Shown piece after piece: positions 1-9,732 of a stretch of 64,000 nt of DNA. The DNA lies in assembly GCA_023428905.1 (NCBI GenBank), contig JAEYWP010000016.1, positions 124,001 to 188,000 of the forward strand, in the 5' to 3' direction. Origin of the DNA: Verrucomicrobiota bacterium (lineage in GTDB: Bacteria; Verrucomicrobiota; Verrucomicrobiia; Opitutales; Opitutaceae). The notes under the pieces were generated by a model. That model saw only the letters and a list, made by a program, of their open reading frames with translations, was not told the origin of the DNA and ran no database searches. The translations under genes were made by a program, and so were the position numbers. How positions within the stretch are numbered: the first letter of the stretch is position 1; each line of letters begins with the position of its first letter.

Positions 1-2839
1 TCTCCTCGTTGCCCACGGTGTGGATCTGCTGGCTGGTCTTCTGCTCCTTGTGGACCCGGAAACACCCGAGGAAATAAGGCAGGCGTACAACCCGCGCATT
101 GGCCTGCTGAAAACGCGCGAGCAGGTCCCAGTCGAGGGCAAACTGGAAGGTGGGGTCGATGCCGCCGACTTTGTCCCAGATCCGACGCCGCCAGAACAAG
201 GTTTCCTGCGGCACATAGTCGATCCATTCGAGGGTCTGAGGGTCGTGCCTGGGCATGATCCACCGCCCGACCTCGCGGTCCTCCCCGTCGATGATGATGC
301 GGTGGCCGTACACCACATCCACCTCAGGATGACGGGCGAAATACTCCGCCACGTACCGCAGCGCCCTCGGCGCGATAAAGTCGTCGGAGTTGAGCCAAGC
401 CATCAGGTCGTCCGCGCCGAGATGGCCGTTGAGGTGGGCAAATCCCTTTCGGATTGCATCCGCCTGTCCCTTGTCCCGGACCGACTCCCAGTGGTGAAGC
501 CGGTCGGCGTAACGCGCGATGATCTGCGGGCTGGCATCCTTCGATCCCCCGTCCTGCACCACGTAGCACAGTTTAGAATACTTCTGGTTGAGCACGCTCA
601 ACATCGTGCTCTCCACATACGTCGCCTGCGCATAGGAGGGGGTGACAATGCCGATCCGAGGGAGGCGGCTCTCCGGCAGCCGAGGCTTGGGAAAGCTGTC
701 CCAGGCGATCGGGCGGGGCTCATAGTGCTGGAGGATGCCGATCTGCATCCAGTATTCCTCCACCACCTTCTTGAAGAGCCAGTCCTTGAAGGGGGTCCGG
801 TACTTCAGATCGACATGCTTCCTGGTCGCGTACCAGAGCTTGTTCAACCACCCGAGCGGTCCCACCGCATCCAGCGCCAGCTGCTTGATCACCACCTCGC
901 GCTCCACGCACGCCCGGTGGAGCGTCTGGATCACTGCCTCCTTCTCGGCGAGGAGCTTGCCATAGTGCTTCACCTGCTCGAGAGCGCCATAGCCCTCGGC
1001 GTAATTCGAAACGGAATCGCGCAGGGTCGTGATCTGGCGCTCCCGGTCCGCGAGCATGTTTTCCAGGTTCTGGATGTGCACGTCCTTGTCGCGGAACTGG
1101 AGCGACCAGGTTTCCGCATCGGCCGGCAGGCGCGAGAACACCGTGCGCAGCCGCTCAAGCTCGGCCTCAACGGCTGAGGAGGCGGTCTGGCGCTCCTCCA
1201 AATCCTTGCGCAACTGCGCGACCGTGGCCTGGAAATTCTTGATATGCGCATCCTGCTGGATGATGAGGCGCTCTCGCTCGTTGCAGACATCTTTCAGCGA
1301 GGCGATCTCCGCGTCTTTGGTCGTGGCCTCGCCCTTGAGTGCGTCGATCTCACGGTCCTTTTGCGTGCACTCGTCCTCAAGCTCTGCCTTGATCGCTTCC
1401 ATCTCCGCCTTCCGATCATCGGCCGCGAGTTTCAGGCTTTCGATTTCACGGGCGCGTCCGTCGTTGGTGGCCTTGAGTTGCCCGATCTCGCGATCCTTTT
1501 CGTTGGCGGCGTCCTTCAGTGCGTCGATTTCCGAATCCTTCACGTCCGTCTCGCACTTTAATGCGTTGATTTCCGTGTCCTTGATGTCCGCCTCTCGCTT
1601 CAGCTCCTCGATCCGGTGCTGGCGTTCGACGCGATCGGCCTGCAGGCCGGCGTACCGCGGGGTCACCGCCGCGATAAACCGCTCGGTCTCCTCCGAGAGG
1701 TGCTTCACCTCCACCACGTGGTCGAGCGGCTGTTTGCGGTCCCACAGGAGCTCGACCCCCTGGATGACGTCATCCGTGGCGAGGAGCTTCACGCAGGGGG
1801 CGTCACCAAAACGGCAGTCCCAGTTGCAGCCGAAACAGGGCATCGGTTGGACGATCGATACCGCTTGCGGGCCCACCGGCCTGAAGCGGGGCCAGTGGCC
1901 ACCCCCGAAGAGTCCCACCACCGGACGCCCCACCGCCGCCGCGATGTGCATCGCGCCGGTGTCGTGCCCGACGTAAAGGCGACAGAGCGACAACAACCCC
2001 GCCAGCCAAGGCAAATCGCCGTCCCGCCCAAGCCACGCCGCCGGCGTTTCGCCGCCCGCCTTCACCGCCTCCGCTGCCACGCTGCTGAGAATGTCCTGCT
2101 CGGAGATGTGCCCAAGAAGGAGCACCCGTGCGCCTTTCTCCCGCTGCAACCATCGAATTAGTTCGCCGAAATTTGGATACGGCCAGGCTTTGATCGGCAC
2201 ATTCGCCAGGCCACCAGGAAACACTGCCACAAACTCCCCCGGCACCAGCCCCGCCGCGCGCAAAAAACCCCCGGCGTCGGCCGCGGCCTCCGGAGGAACC
2301 TGCAAGCGCGGAAACTCCCGCGGCGCGGAACGCCCGAGCAAATGGTCGACCAACCGGTGGTTGTTCTCCCAGTCCAGCCTTCGCTCATCTGCCGGCACGA
2401 TCTCTCCAAAGGCGCTGGTCGCTTCAATGCCCAGTTCGAGCTTCAACCGGTTGGCAAAAAGAGGGTCCACGGCCCCGCGCCCCAGCACCACCCGGCGGGC
2501 GTTGGGATAGCGAACCGCGATCGCCACCTCCAACCAGGTCCGGTTCAAGGTCGGCGCAACAATCGTGTCAGGCGCCAATCCATCCAGCGACGCATACAGC
2601 ACCGCCAACGCCTCCCGCGACGCACCCGGCTGCTGGGTGAAGGGGTTGATCGGAACCACATGCCAGTGCAGACCCGCGGGGAAGAGCGGGGCCAACGCCT
2701 CGTATCCGGGTCGCACCACCAAGGTGTGGCGGGCATCGGGCCATGCCGCCTGCAACTGGGCCAGCGCCGAGGTGAAGATCACCAGGTCGCCAATGGTGTC
2801 AGGGCGGATGTAGACGATGCTCTTCGGCTGATCGGGCAC
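1..2839 (-). CDS. GT9 / coiled-coil / GT2 fused glycosyltransferase, 3' end beyond the window
   Basis: One uninterrupted minus-strand frame runs from a GTG at 2839 off the left edge (at least 946 residues). The start is supported by an AGGTGAGGG Shine-Dalgarno seven bases upstream (2847-2855). Residues 1 to about 350 look like a family 9 (ADP-heptose:LPS heptosyltransferase type) enzyme: an N-terminal strand with RPDTIGDLV, the GHDTGAMHIAAA nucleotide-sugar loop and a Cys cluster (PCFGCNWDC). Residues about 405-525 are a coiled coil of 14-residue units of the form KDxEIxxLK, and helical sequence continues to about 650. From about 725 a family 2 domain begins (RIGIVTPSYAQ, VVQDGGSKD, WLNSDD near 813, ETLFWRRR). 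It probably builds a surface polysaccharide, in keeping with the OMP and Wzz/BY-kinase genes nearby. The sugar specificity of either domain cannot be read from the sequence. Confidence 0.88.
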   Translation of the reverse strand, partial: MPDQPKSIVYIRPDTIGDLVIFTSALAQLQAAWPDARHTLVVRPGYEALAPLFPAGLHWHVVPINPFTQQPGASREALAVLYASLDGLAPDTIVAPTLNRTWLEVAIAVRYPNARRVVLGRGAVDPLFANRLKLELGIEATSAFGEIVPADERRLDWENNHRLVDHLLGRSAPREFPRLQVPPEAAADAGGFLRAAGLVPGEFVAVFPGGLANVPIKAWPYPNFGELIRWLQREKGARVLLLGHISEQDILSSVAAEAVKAGGETPAAWLGRDGDLPWLAGLLSLCRLYVGHDTGAMHIAAAVGRPVVGLFGGGHWPRFRPVGPQAVSIVQPMPCFGCNWDCRFGDAPCVKLLATDDVIQGVELLWDRKQPLDHVVEVKHLSEETERFIAAVTPRYAGLQADRVERQHRIEELKREADIKDTEINALKCETDVKDSEIDALKDAANEKDREIGQLKATNDGRAREIESLKLAADDRKAEMEAIKAELEDECTQKDREIDALKGEATTKDAEIASLKDVCNERERLIIQQDAHIKNFQATVAQLRKDLEERQTASSAVEAELERLRTVFSRLPADAETWSLQFRDKDVHIQNLENMLADRERQITTLRDSVSNYAEGYGALEQVKHYGKLLAEKEAVIQTLHRACVEREVVIKQLALDAVGPLGWLNKLWYATRKHVDLKYRTPFKDWLFKKVVEEYWMQIGILQHYEPRPIAWDSFPKPRLPESRLPRIGIVTPSYAQATYVESTMLSVLNQKYSKLCYVVQDGGSKDASPQIIARYADRLHHWESVRDKGQADAIRKGFAHLNGHLGADDLMAWLNSDDFIAPRALRYVAEYFARHPEVDVVYGHRIIIDGEDREVGRWIMPRHDPQTLEWIDYVPQETLFWRRRIWDKVGGIDPTFQFALDWDLLARFQQANARVVRLPYFLGCFRVHKEQKTSQQIHTVGNEE

Positions 2840-2963
2840 GGAAAAACCCTCACCTGAAGGCAAGCCCGCCCGTGATGCGAGCCTGTTTTGGACGTACCCG
2901 CGGGAGGTGTGTCAAATTTACCCAGTGCTTGACCAGCTCACGCTCCTGAGCCTTATCAAGCGC

Positions 2964-4397
2964 ATGGTGCCGAGCGTCTTGATCGTCGACGACGAGAAGC
3001 ATACCCGCGAGGGACTGCAGCAGGCTTTGGAGGATAATTATAACGTGTCCGTCGCCGCCAGCGCCGACGAGGCCTTCAACCTGATGGAGGCCGAGGAGTT
3101 TGATGTGATCGTAACGGATCTGCGTATGCCCGGCAAAAGCGGGCTCAAGGTGATCGACAAGGCCCTGACGCTGCCGAACAAGCCCGCCGTCCTGATGATG
3201 ACCGCCTATGGCAATGTGGAGAGCGCGGTCGAAGCGATGAAGCGCGGAGCGGTCGATTTCCTGACCAAGCCGGTGAACATCGAGCGACTGGAGGTGCTGA
3301 TCCAGCGCGCACTCAAAACCAAGACGCTGGAGGTCGAGGTGCGGCAATTGCATGAACGGCTCGACGAGAGGTTCAGCTTTGAGGGCATCATCGGCCATTC
3401 GCCCAAGCTGCAGGAGGTGATCGACCGGGTCCGCCTGGTCGCGCCGTCGAAGGCGACTATCCTGATCGAGGGCGAATCCGGCACGGGCAAGGAATTGATC
3501 GCGCAGGCCATCCACCAGGCGAGTCCGCGGCAACGCGCTCCGTTCATCGCCGTGCACTGCGCCGCCCTCTCCGAAAACCTCCTCGAAAGCGAGGTCTTCG
3601 GCCACGAGCGGGGTGCCTTCACTGGCGCGACCGAACGCCGGATCGGCCGTTTCGAGGCGGCCGACAGCGGCACACTCTTCCTCGACGAGATCGGCGAAAT
3701 CTCCGCCTCCACCCAGGTAAAACTGCTCCGTTTCCTCGAAACCAAGGCGATCGAGCGGGTGGGGGGCACCAAACCGATAGCCCTCGACGTCCGGCTCGTC
3801 ACCGCCACCAACCGCAGCCTGGAGCAGATGGTGCGGGAGGGGAAATTCCGCGAGGACCTCTTTTTCCGTCTCAACGTGGTGCGGATCGGACTGCCGCCGC
3901 TGCGGGATCGGGTGGAGGACATCCCCATTCTGCTGGCGCACTACATCAAGGTCTTTAGCGACGAGAACAAACTGCCTCCCATCACCATCGAGCCCGGCGC
4001 GCTCCGCTACCTCCAGGGTTACGCCTGGCCGGGCAACATCCGTGAGTTGCGCAATTTCGCGGAAAATGCCGTCGTCCTCCACCGGGGCGGACGCATGACC
4101 GAGTTCGACCTCGAACCGAAATTCCGGGGCGAGGTGCTGCTGCGCGCGGGTGCGGTGCTGAGTCCGACCGCCAGCGCCGCCACCCCTGCGCCGTCCTCCG
4201 CGGCCGCGGGAGGGCCACCGACTGCGCCCGCCGATCCCTCGCTTTCAGTCCAGCAGAATGAAAAGCGGCTCCTGCGCGAGGCCCTGCTCAAGGCGCGCGG
4301 CAACCGCACCCGCGCCGCGGAATTGATGGGCATCAGCCGGCGCACCCTCCATCGCAAGCTGGCCGAGTGGCCGGAACTCGACGTGATTGACCGTTGA
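2964..4397 (+). CDS. NtrC-family sigma-54-dependent response regulator
   Basis: A 477-residue activator with the complete three-domain layout. The receiver domain (residues 4-115) has the acidic pair in LIVDDEK and phospho-acceptor Asp52 in VIVTDLRMPG. The AAA+ domain has Walker A GESGTGKE, the sigma-54 contact loop GAFTGA starting at residue 217 and Walker B LFLDEIGE. The C-terminus is a Fis-type helix-turn-helix (RTRAAELMGISRRTLHRKL). The ATG at 2964 puts the receiver right at the N-terminus; a GTG at 2907 would add 19 residues with no homology. It is divergent from the fused glycosyltransferase and followed closely by the membrane and export genes, so it may control this polysaccharide locus. 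No partner kinase is adjacent and I found no clear sigma-54 promoter. Confidence 0.93.
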   Translation: MVPSVLIVDDEKHTREGLQQALEDNYNVSVAASADEAFNLMEAEEFDVIVTDLRMPGKSGLKVIDKALTLPNKPAVLMMTAYGNVESAVEAMKRGAVDFLTKPVNIERLEVLIQRALKTKTLEVEVRQLHERLDERFSFEGIIGHSPKLQEVIDRVRLVAPSKATILIEGESGTGKELIAQAIHQASPRQRAPFIAVHCAALSENLLESEVFGHERGAFTGATERRIGRFEAADSGTLFLDEIGEISASTQVKLLRFLETKAIERVGGTKPIALDVRLVTATNRSLEQMVREGKFREDLFFRLNVVRIGLPPLRDRVEDIPILLAHYIKVFSDENKLPPITIEPGALRYLQGYAWPGNIRELRNFAENAVVLHRGGRMTEFDLEPKFRGEVLLRAGAVLSPTASAATPAPSSAAAGGPPTAPADPSLSVQQNEKRLLREALLKARGNRTRAAELMGISRRTLHRKLAEWPELDVIDR

Positions 4398-4458
4398 AAC
4401 GCTCGCCGCACCGCCGCCTTTCCGCGCCACCGGCCGCCCCGGTCCGCCCCTGACCCTC

Positions 4459-6210
4459 ATGTCGCGCTCCTTCCAGGAATGGGTGCACTGGCTCGAACTC
4501 GGCACCGGAGCCGCCTGGATCCGCCGCACCGCCCTGTGGCTCGGCATCGTCCTTTTGTCATTGCTGGTTTGCTACAAACAGTTCCGGGGACCGCGCACCG
4601 AGGTGACGCTCCGGCAGGCGGTGGTGGCGCGCCAGCTGGCGCACGGCCAGGGCTACACCACCTTGGTCAACTATCCCCAGACCGCCGCGCACCTGGAGAA
4701 GCACGGGGTGCGCTGGGACCAGGGGGCATTTCCTGAACTCCACCAGGCGCCGCTGTATCCGGCCGTGCTCGGCGCCGTCTTCGGCGTCATGCCGGAGTGG
4801 GTACGCGAGCCTCTCTTCGAGGCTGCGCCGGAAGAGCCGAACGGTTTCCCTGCCGACTACGTGCTGCTGGCGGTGAACGTGGCCCTGCTCTGGCTCGCAG
4901 CCATCCTCCTGCACCGTCTCGGTTGCCGCCTGTTTGACCCCGCCGTCGCCCTCGTGAGTACGCTCGGTCTGGTGCTCTCCGCCCCCCTCTGGCAGTCGAC
5001 CGTCGCGGTCAACGGCACCCCGTTGGGCATGGTCCTGGCCCTGGTGCTCATGCACCTGGCCTTGCGGGTGGAGGAGGGGCGCACCCGGGGCACGTTGCCA
5101 GGCCTCTGGCTGGGCCTCGCCGGCGCCGCTTGCGGTGGGTTCTTCCTCCTCGATTATTCTGCAGGCCTGGTGGTGTTGCCGGTGCTGGTGTACGCCTGGC
5201 TGCGTTTTGCCGGCCAGCGGGGGGCCGCGATCGTGCCCGTGGCCCTGGGCTTCCTCCTTGTATCCGGAAGTTGGTGCGCCTGGTACGCCGCCCGCACCGG
5301 TGCGCCGCTTGGGTTCGCCTGGCAGGAGGTGGCGCTGCGGGTCGACGGCAGCGCCGCGGACCCCGCCCTGGTCCGCAACACGCTGGACACGGCCGTGCCG
5401 CCGCTTTCGCTCGCCAAGCTCGGCAACAAGGGACTGAGCGCGCTCCAGGCCACGCTGCAGGAGCGGCTGTGGTCCGCCGGCGGCCTCCTTTTTGCCGGTT
5501 TTTTTGTCGCGGGCCTGCTGCACCGGCACCGCCAGCCTCGCCTCAACGCCCTGCGCGCACTCTTCCTCGGCATCCTCGCGGCCCAGGTCGCGGCGCACGG
5601 CCTGCTCACCTCCGGCGAGGGCGAACGCGACCCGATCGCCTGGCTGGCGCCGCTCCTGATCCTTTTTGGGGCCGGCTTCGCCGCCGTCCTGGTGGCCAGT
5701 GCCGACCGGCTGGCCGAGCATGGACGCTGGGTCCTCGGCGGACTGGTCGCCTTGCAGGCACTACCGCTGGCCCAGGACGTTCTCGAACCGCGCTCGTTTC
5801 ATTTCTCGTATCCGCCGTATTATCCCACCCTGTTCCTGGGCATGAAACCGGAGATGCTCCGGCGCGGCGGCGAGAACCCGGGCTGGATGGCGGACGTGCC
5901 CGCCGGCGCTGCGTGGTATTCGGGACAGCGGGTCTGGTCGCAGCCGGCCACCCTGAAGGAATTTTATGCCATCGGCTCCGAGCAGCCCATGCTCGCTTTG
6001 GTCCTGACCGCAAAGACCCTCGACCGCCCTTTTTTCACGGAACTGGGACGCCGCACTGATGCGCAGCGGGTGGGAGACTGGGCGGATATCTACGCTGGCC
6101 TGCCGAGCGGACGCATGCCGGCCACCTTTCCCCTCAGCCTGCCGCAAAAGGTGTCGGATAACCTCCACGTATTGATCGACCCGCTTGCGCAGCCGGTCCG
6201 CCGCCCATGA
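4459..6210 (+). CDS. Polytopic membrane protein, ArnT/PMT-like glycosyltransferase candidate
   Basis: A 583-residue inner-membrane protein with about ten hydrophobic helices and a soluble C-terminal part. The segment after the first helix (RGPRTEVTLRQAVVARQLA, then GQGYTTLV) and the PLYPAVLGAVFG stretch resemble the first periplasmic loop and second helix of ArnT/PMT-type (GT-C) enzymes that use polyprenyl-phosphate sugars. The usual acidic residue in that loop is not obvious, so activity is uncertain. The ATG at 4459 was chosen; a TTG at 4387 would overlap the regulator by 11 bases. The stop overlaps the next gene by ATGA, which indicates translational coupling with the beta-barrel gene. The role in the polysaccharide locus is inferred from context. 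Confidence 0.65.
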   Translation: MSRSFQEWVHWLELGTGAAWIRRTALWLGIVLLSLLVCYKQFRGPRTEVTLRQAVVARQLAHGQGYTTLVNYPQTAAHLEKHGVRWDQGAFPELHQAPLYPAVLGAVFGVMPEWVREPLFEAAPEEPNGFPADYVLLAVNVALLWLAAILLHRLGCRLFDPAVALVSTLGLVLSAPLWQSTVAVNGTPLGMVLALVLMHLALRVEEGRTRGTLPGLWLGLAGAACGGFFLLDYSAGLVVLPVLVYAWLRFAGQRGAAIVPVALGFLLVSGSWCAWYAARTGAPLGFAWQEVALRVDGSAADPALVRNTLDTAVPPLSLAKLGNKGLSALQATLQERLWSAGGLLFAGFFVAGLLHRHRQPRLNALRALFLGILAAQVAAHGLLTSGEGERDPIAWLAPLLILFGAGFAAVLVASADRLAEHGRWVLGGLVALQALPLAQDVLEPRSFHFSYPPYYPTLFLGMKPEMLRRGGENPGWMADVPAGAAWYSGQRVWSQPATLKEFYAIGSEQPMLALVLTAKTLDRPFFTELGRRTDAQRVGDWADIYAGLPSGRMPATFPLSLPQKVSDNLHVLIDPLAQPVRRP

Positions 6211-7445
6211 GGGGTAACCGAGATGTCTGCGCGCCCCTGGTCCCGCGCCGCCTATCTGGGGCGCGCGCGTGCCTCGTCACCGCCCTGTGCGCCTCGGCCC
6301 TCGCGGTGCCGCTCGCCCGAGCGGTGTACGCCCCCATCCCCGCACTCGAGCAGGGCCGGCCCGTCACCGTCTACCTGGGAGCGGCGACGTATTACGATTC
6401 CAACGTCTTCGGAGCCGAGGAGGGCGCGGTTGACAGCATGGTTTATCAGTTTCAACCCAGCCTGGTCTTCAACGCCTCCCTCGGCGGCCAGACCTTTGCC
6501 TCCGCGTCCTACCGGCTCTCCCTCGACTATATTCCCGACCGCCCCGGCGAAACCGTGCTCGACAGCCACGAGCTCACCGCCCGTCTCGCCCACACCTTCA
6601 CACCGCAGACCGAGTTCGATTTTTCGCAGAGCCTGCAGGTCTCCAAGAATCCGGAGTCACTCCTGCCCGGCGTGGGAACCCTTAGCACCGACCAGTCTTT
6701 CCGCCGCTCCCAGACCGACGCCCGCTTTTCCACCTCGCTGACGCGGCGCACCGGGCTGCTCTTCAAGGCGCGGTATGGAGTCTACGACTACGACGACCCG
6801 GGTCTCGGCCGGGAACTGGACCGCGGGGAGGCGTTGGCCGGCGTCACCGCCATCCACTCCCTCCTTCCCACCTGGAAGGCGTCCGCCGAATACCGCCACC
6901 AGCGTATCCAGTACGACCATAACGGGGGTTTCAAAAACAAGCGCTCGCATTTCCTGCTCGCGGGAACCGATTACGCCCTCAACGACCGCACCGCCCTCAG
7001 TATCCGCTTGGGAGCGGAATTCCGGAACCGCGAAGGCGAGCGCAACCAGACAAGCCCGTACGTGGAACTCGGCGCGAAGCGGGACTACGCCCGGGGCTCC
7101 TTCGTATCGCTCGGTTTCAGTCACTCCGTCGAGGAGACCTCTTCCGTCGCCCTCTTCACCGACGCGCGCGTAAATCGCGTGTTCGTCAACTGGAACCACG
7201 TGCTCACCCCGAAGCTCACCGGCAGCACCTCTGTGGTCTGGGAACCCACCACCCTCCAGGGCCGCTCCGGGGTTTCGCCCGACCGGGCGGAAACCAATCT
7301 CCGCGTCGGGCTCGCCGCCATTTTTCGTCCCCGCGAGAACCTGACCCTCTCGGCCACGGTGGATCTGGACCGCATCGCCTCGGACCAACCTGGCCGGGAC
7401 CTGCGGCGCAACCGCATCGGCGTGGCGGCCAAATACGCGTTCTAG
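6207..7445 (+). CDS. Outer-membrane beta-barrel protein of the polysaccharide locus
   Basis: A 412-residue protein with an N-terminal signal sequence (hydrophobic stretch about residues 22-40, ending ALAVPLARA). Alternating aromatic and polar strands follow for most of its length, and the C-terminus is KYAF, with the final Phe typical of barrels inserted by BamA. The early YYDSNVFG segment is common in barrels encoded beside exopolysaccharide export genes. It overlaps the upstream membrane protein by four bases and lies 109 bases before the Wzz/BY-kinase gene. A role in moving or anchoring the polymer at the outer membrane is inferred from context; no enzymatic motif is seen. Confidence 0.75.
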   Translation: MRGNRDVCAPLVPRRLSGARACLVTALCASALAVPLARAVYAPIPALEQGRPVTVYLGAATYYDSNVFGAEEGAVDSMVYQFQPSLVFNASLGGQTFASASYRLSLDYIPDRPGETVLDSHELTARLAHTFTPQTEFDFSQSLQVSKNPESLLPGVGTLSTDQSFRRSQTDARFSTSLTRRTGLLFKARYGVYDYDDPGLGRELDRGEALAGVTAIHSLLPTWKASAEYRHQRIQYDHNGGFKNKRSHFLLAGTDYALNDRTALSIRLGAEFRNREGERNQTSPYVELGAKRDYARGSFVSLGFSHSVEETSSVALFTDARVNRVFVNWNHVLTPKLTGSTSVVWEPTTLQGRSGVSPDRAETNLRVGLAAIFRPRENLTLSATVDLDRIASDQPGRDLRRNRIGVAAKYAF

Positions 7446-7554
7446 CCGACGCCGTTCGATCCCCGCGCCCATTTCCCGCGCGCCCGCCGTCCCAGGCGCG
7501 CGGCACAAAGAGCTTGCTGCGGCCCCCGGGCGAACGTTCGCTGGGCCCGGTTCA

Positions 7555-9732
7555 ATGGCATCCACCCACGCCACCCGAGAAGGCGCCTCCCTGGCCGATT
7601 TCTTCCAGCTGCTCCGGCAGCGCAAGGCGCTCATCTTCCTCATCCTCGGCCTGGTCGTGATCACCACCGCCGCGGTCACCGCCGTGCTGCCGAAGTGGTT
7701 CATGTCCACCCTGGAGGTGCGGGTGGAGGCTCCGGGCTCCGGCGTGAAGCTTTTCCAGCAGCAGCAGAACGCGTATTACGACCCGTATTTCCTGCAGGAT
7801 CAGTTCAAGATCATGCAGTCGGCCAAGATCATGTACCCCGTGATCGAACGCCTCCAGTTGAGCGAGCGGCTCGCTCCCTTCCTCGAGAGCTCCGCCCCGC
7901 TCCCCCGCGATGTCACCTACCGCTACCTCGTCGAGGAAATGCTCGTGCTGGAGTCCCCCCGCGGTTCCTCGCTGATCCAGATCGGGGTGAAGGCGCAGGA
8001 TCCGGAGCTCGCCGCCGCCATCGCAAACGAAATCGCGGCGGTGTATTCGCAGGACCGCATCGACTTCGCCACCGCCGAGCAACGCGAGGGCCTCGCCCAG
8101 CTGCGCAAGGAACTGGAAAACCAGGAGCGCATCGTCTCGGGCCAGCGAGACCTGGTCGAAAAACTGCGCAACGACCTCAACATCTCGGGCGTCGACCTCA
8201 ATGCCCGCTACAGCGACATGGACGTGGAGACTCTGCGTCAGATGCAGAACTCCCTGATCGCGCTGAGTGTCGACGCGATCGGCCGCAAGACGCGCTTCGA
8301 GCGTTTCCGCAGCATCCCGCCGGAGGAACGGTTCAACCTCGTCAACTCGGAGCTGATCCAGGATGCGAACATCCAGAACCTGCTCCAGGCTTACCTCATC
8401 GCCGACCAGACGGTGACGCGGCTCAAGGGCCGGCTCGGCGAGGCGCATCCGGAACTGATCGCCGCGACCGACAACCGCGCGAAGATCCGCGAACAGCTCG
8501 ACGGCCAGCTCCGCGGCTACGAAAGCGCCCTCGAAATCTCCTTCAAGGAGGCGGAGGCGCGAGTGGCGGAACTGCAGAACCAGCTGTCGCAGGCGAAGGT
8601 CGACCAGATCCTTTCTGCGCGGGAACGCATGCGGCCCTTCGAGGAGGCGCTGCAGAAGCTGGAGGACGACACCCGGGTTCTCTCCACCACCAAATTGACC
8701 CTGCGGCAGCGCGAGATCGATTTCCAAGTGCCCAAACGCACGATCGAGATTCTCAACCAGGCCGAACCTGCGCGGCGGGCCTTCCGCCCAAGCTGGATGC
8801 TCAACCTGATCTTCGCCTTCGGCTTCGGCGCCGTGCTGGGGATCGGCACCGCCATCCTGGTGGAATATTTCGACACCAGTTTCCGTAATGTGGCCGAGGT
8901 GGAGTCGCGGCTCCAGCGCCCCGTCCTCGGGGTGGTCCCGTTCGCCAGTGAGCCGCTCAAGGGCGCGGCGGACGACACGGATCCGGCCGAACTCGAGCCG
9001 CTTCGGGTGCTGCACACCAACCTGAACCTCGCGCTCAAGACGGACGCACGCGGCCGGAGTCTGATCATGCTGTCCGCCGGCCCCGGCGAGGGAAAGTCCA
9101 CCACACTCCTGCGGCTGGCGCGTGCCATGGCGTCGGCCGGGGAAAGGGTTCTTTTGATCGACTCCGACCTTCGCCGACCCACCCAGCACCAGCTTTCCGG
9201 GGTGCGTCGGGAACCCGGGCTGGCCGACGTGCTCCAGGGTCGGGTCAAAGCGGATGCCGCCATCCAGCGGGAGCTTCGCCCCAACCTCGATTTCATTCCC
9301 TGCGGGTCCGTCGGCTCCTTTACCCTCACGCTCCTGTATGTGGAGCGCCTCAAGGCCCTGCTGGCGGAATTGGGCGGGCGGTACGACCGAATCGTTTTCG
9401 ACGCACCGCCTGTGATCGGAGTGAGTGATGCCAGTGTCCTGGCCAGCGTGGCCGACGACGTGCTCCTTCTGATCCAGCACCGGCGCAACCCCCAGAGCAT
9501 GGTGCTGCGGGCGCAGCAGGTGATCGAAAGTCTGGGCAAAACCATCGTCGGCGTGGTGCTGAACCGGGTACCGCTCAACTCCAGCGAGGATTACGGGTAT
9601 TACACCCGCAACTACGCGTATTACAGCTCTCGCGGGAAGTCCCGCGGCGGCTCGCCGAAGCGGCGCGACGACGACACGCCTCCGGGCTCCGACCGCATCA
9701 CCTTCAGCGAAGGCGAAGAGCGGCGGCGCTGA
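7555..9732 (+). CDS. Wzz-type chain-length regulator fused to BY-kinase (CpsD/Wzc-like)
   Basis: A 725-residue inner-membrane tyrosine autokinase for polysaccharide assembly. A Wzz domain starts with a transmembrane helix (about residues 23-44, ALIFLILGLVVITT), continues through a long periplasmic helical region with a GNVR-like segment, and ends with a second helix (about 418-443). The cytoplasmic kinase has Walker A SAGPGEGKSTT near residue 507, Walker A' LLIDSDLRRP and Walker B IVFDAPPV. A Tyr-rich tail (YGYYTRNYAYYSS, about residues 680-692) is the expected autophosphorylation cluster. In this family cycles of kinase phosphorylation control polymer length and export. The N- and C-terminal halves are fused, as is usual in Gram-negative bacteria. 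Confidence 0.95.
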   Translation: MASTHATREGASLADFFQLLRQRKALIFLILGLVVITTAAVTAVLPKWFMSTLEVRVEAPGSGVKLFQQQQNAYYDPYFLQDQFKIMQSAKIMYPVIERLQLSERLAPFLESSAPLPRDVTYRYLVEEMLVLESPRGSSLIQIGVKAQDPELAAAIANEIAAVYSQDRIDFATAEQREGLAQLRKELENQERIVSGQRDLVEKLRNDLNISGVDLNARYSDMDVETLRQMQNSLIALSVDAIGRKTRFERFRSIPPEERFNLVNSELIQDANIQNLLQAYLIADQTVTRLKGRLGEAHPELIAATDNRAKIREQLDGQLRGYESALEISFKEAEARVAELQNQLSQAKVDQILSARERMRPFEEALQKLEDDTRVLSTTKLTLRQREIDFQVPKRTIEILNQAEPARRAFRPSWMLNLIFAFGFGAVLGIGTAILVEYFDTSFRNVAEVESRLQRPVLGVVPFASEPLKGAADDTDPAELEPLRVLHTNLNLALKTDARGRSLIMLSAGPGEGKSTTLLRLARAMASAGERVLLIDSDLRRPTQHQLSGVRREPGLADVLQGRVKADAAIQRELRPNLDFIPCGSVGSFTLTLLYVERLKALLAELGGRYDRIVFDAPPVIGVSDASVLASVADDVLLLIQHRRNPQSMVLRAQQVIESLGKTIVGVVLNRVPLNSSEDYGYYTRNYAYYSSRGKSRGGSPKRRDDDTPPGSDRITFSEGEERRR

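Noticed and set aside
7499..7522. GGCAC followed by TTGCT upstream of the Wzz/BY-kinase gene, as a possible sigma-54 promoter.
   Set aside because: The spacing between GG and GC is two bases longer than sigma-54 promoters allow.
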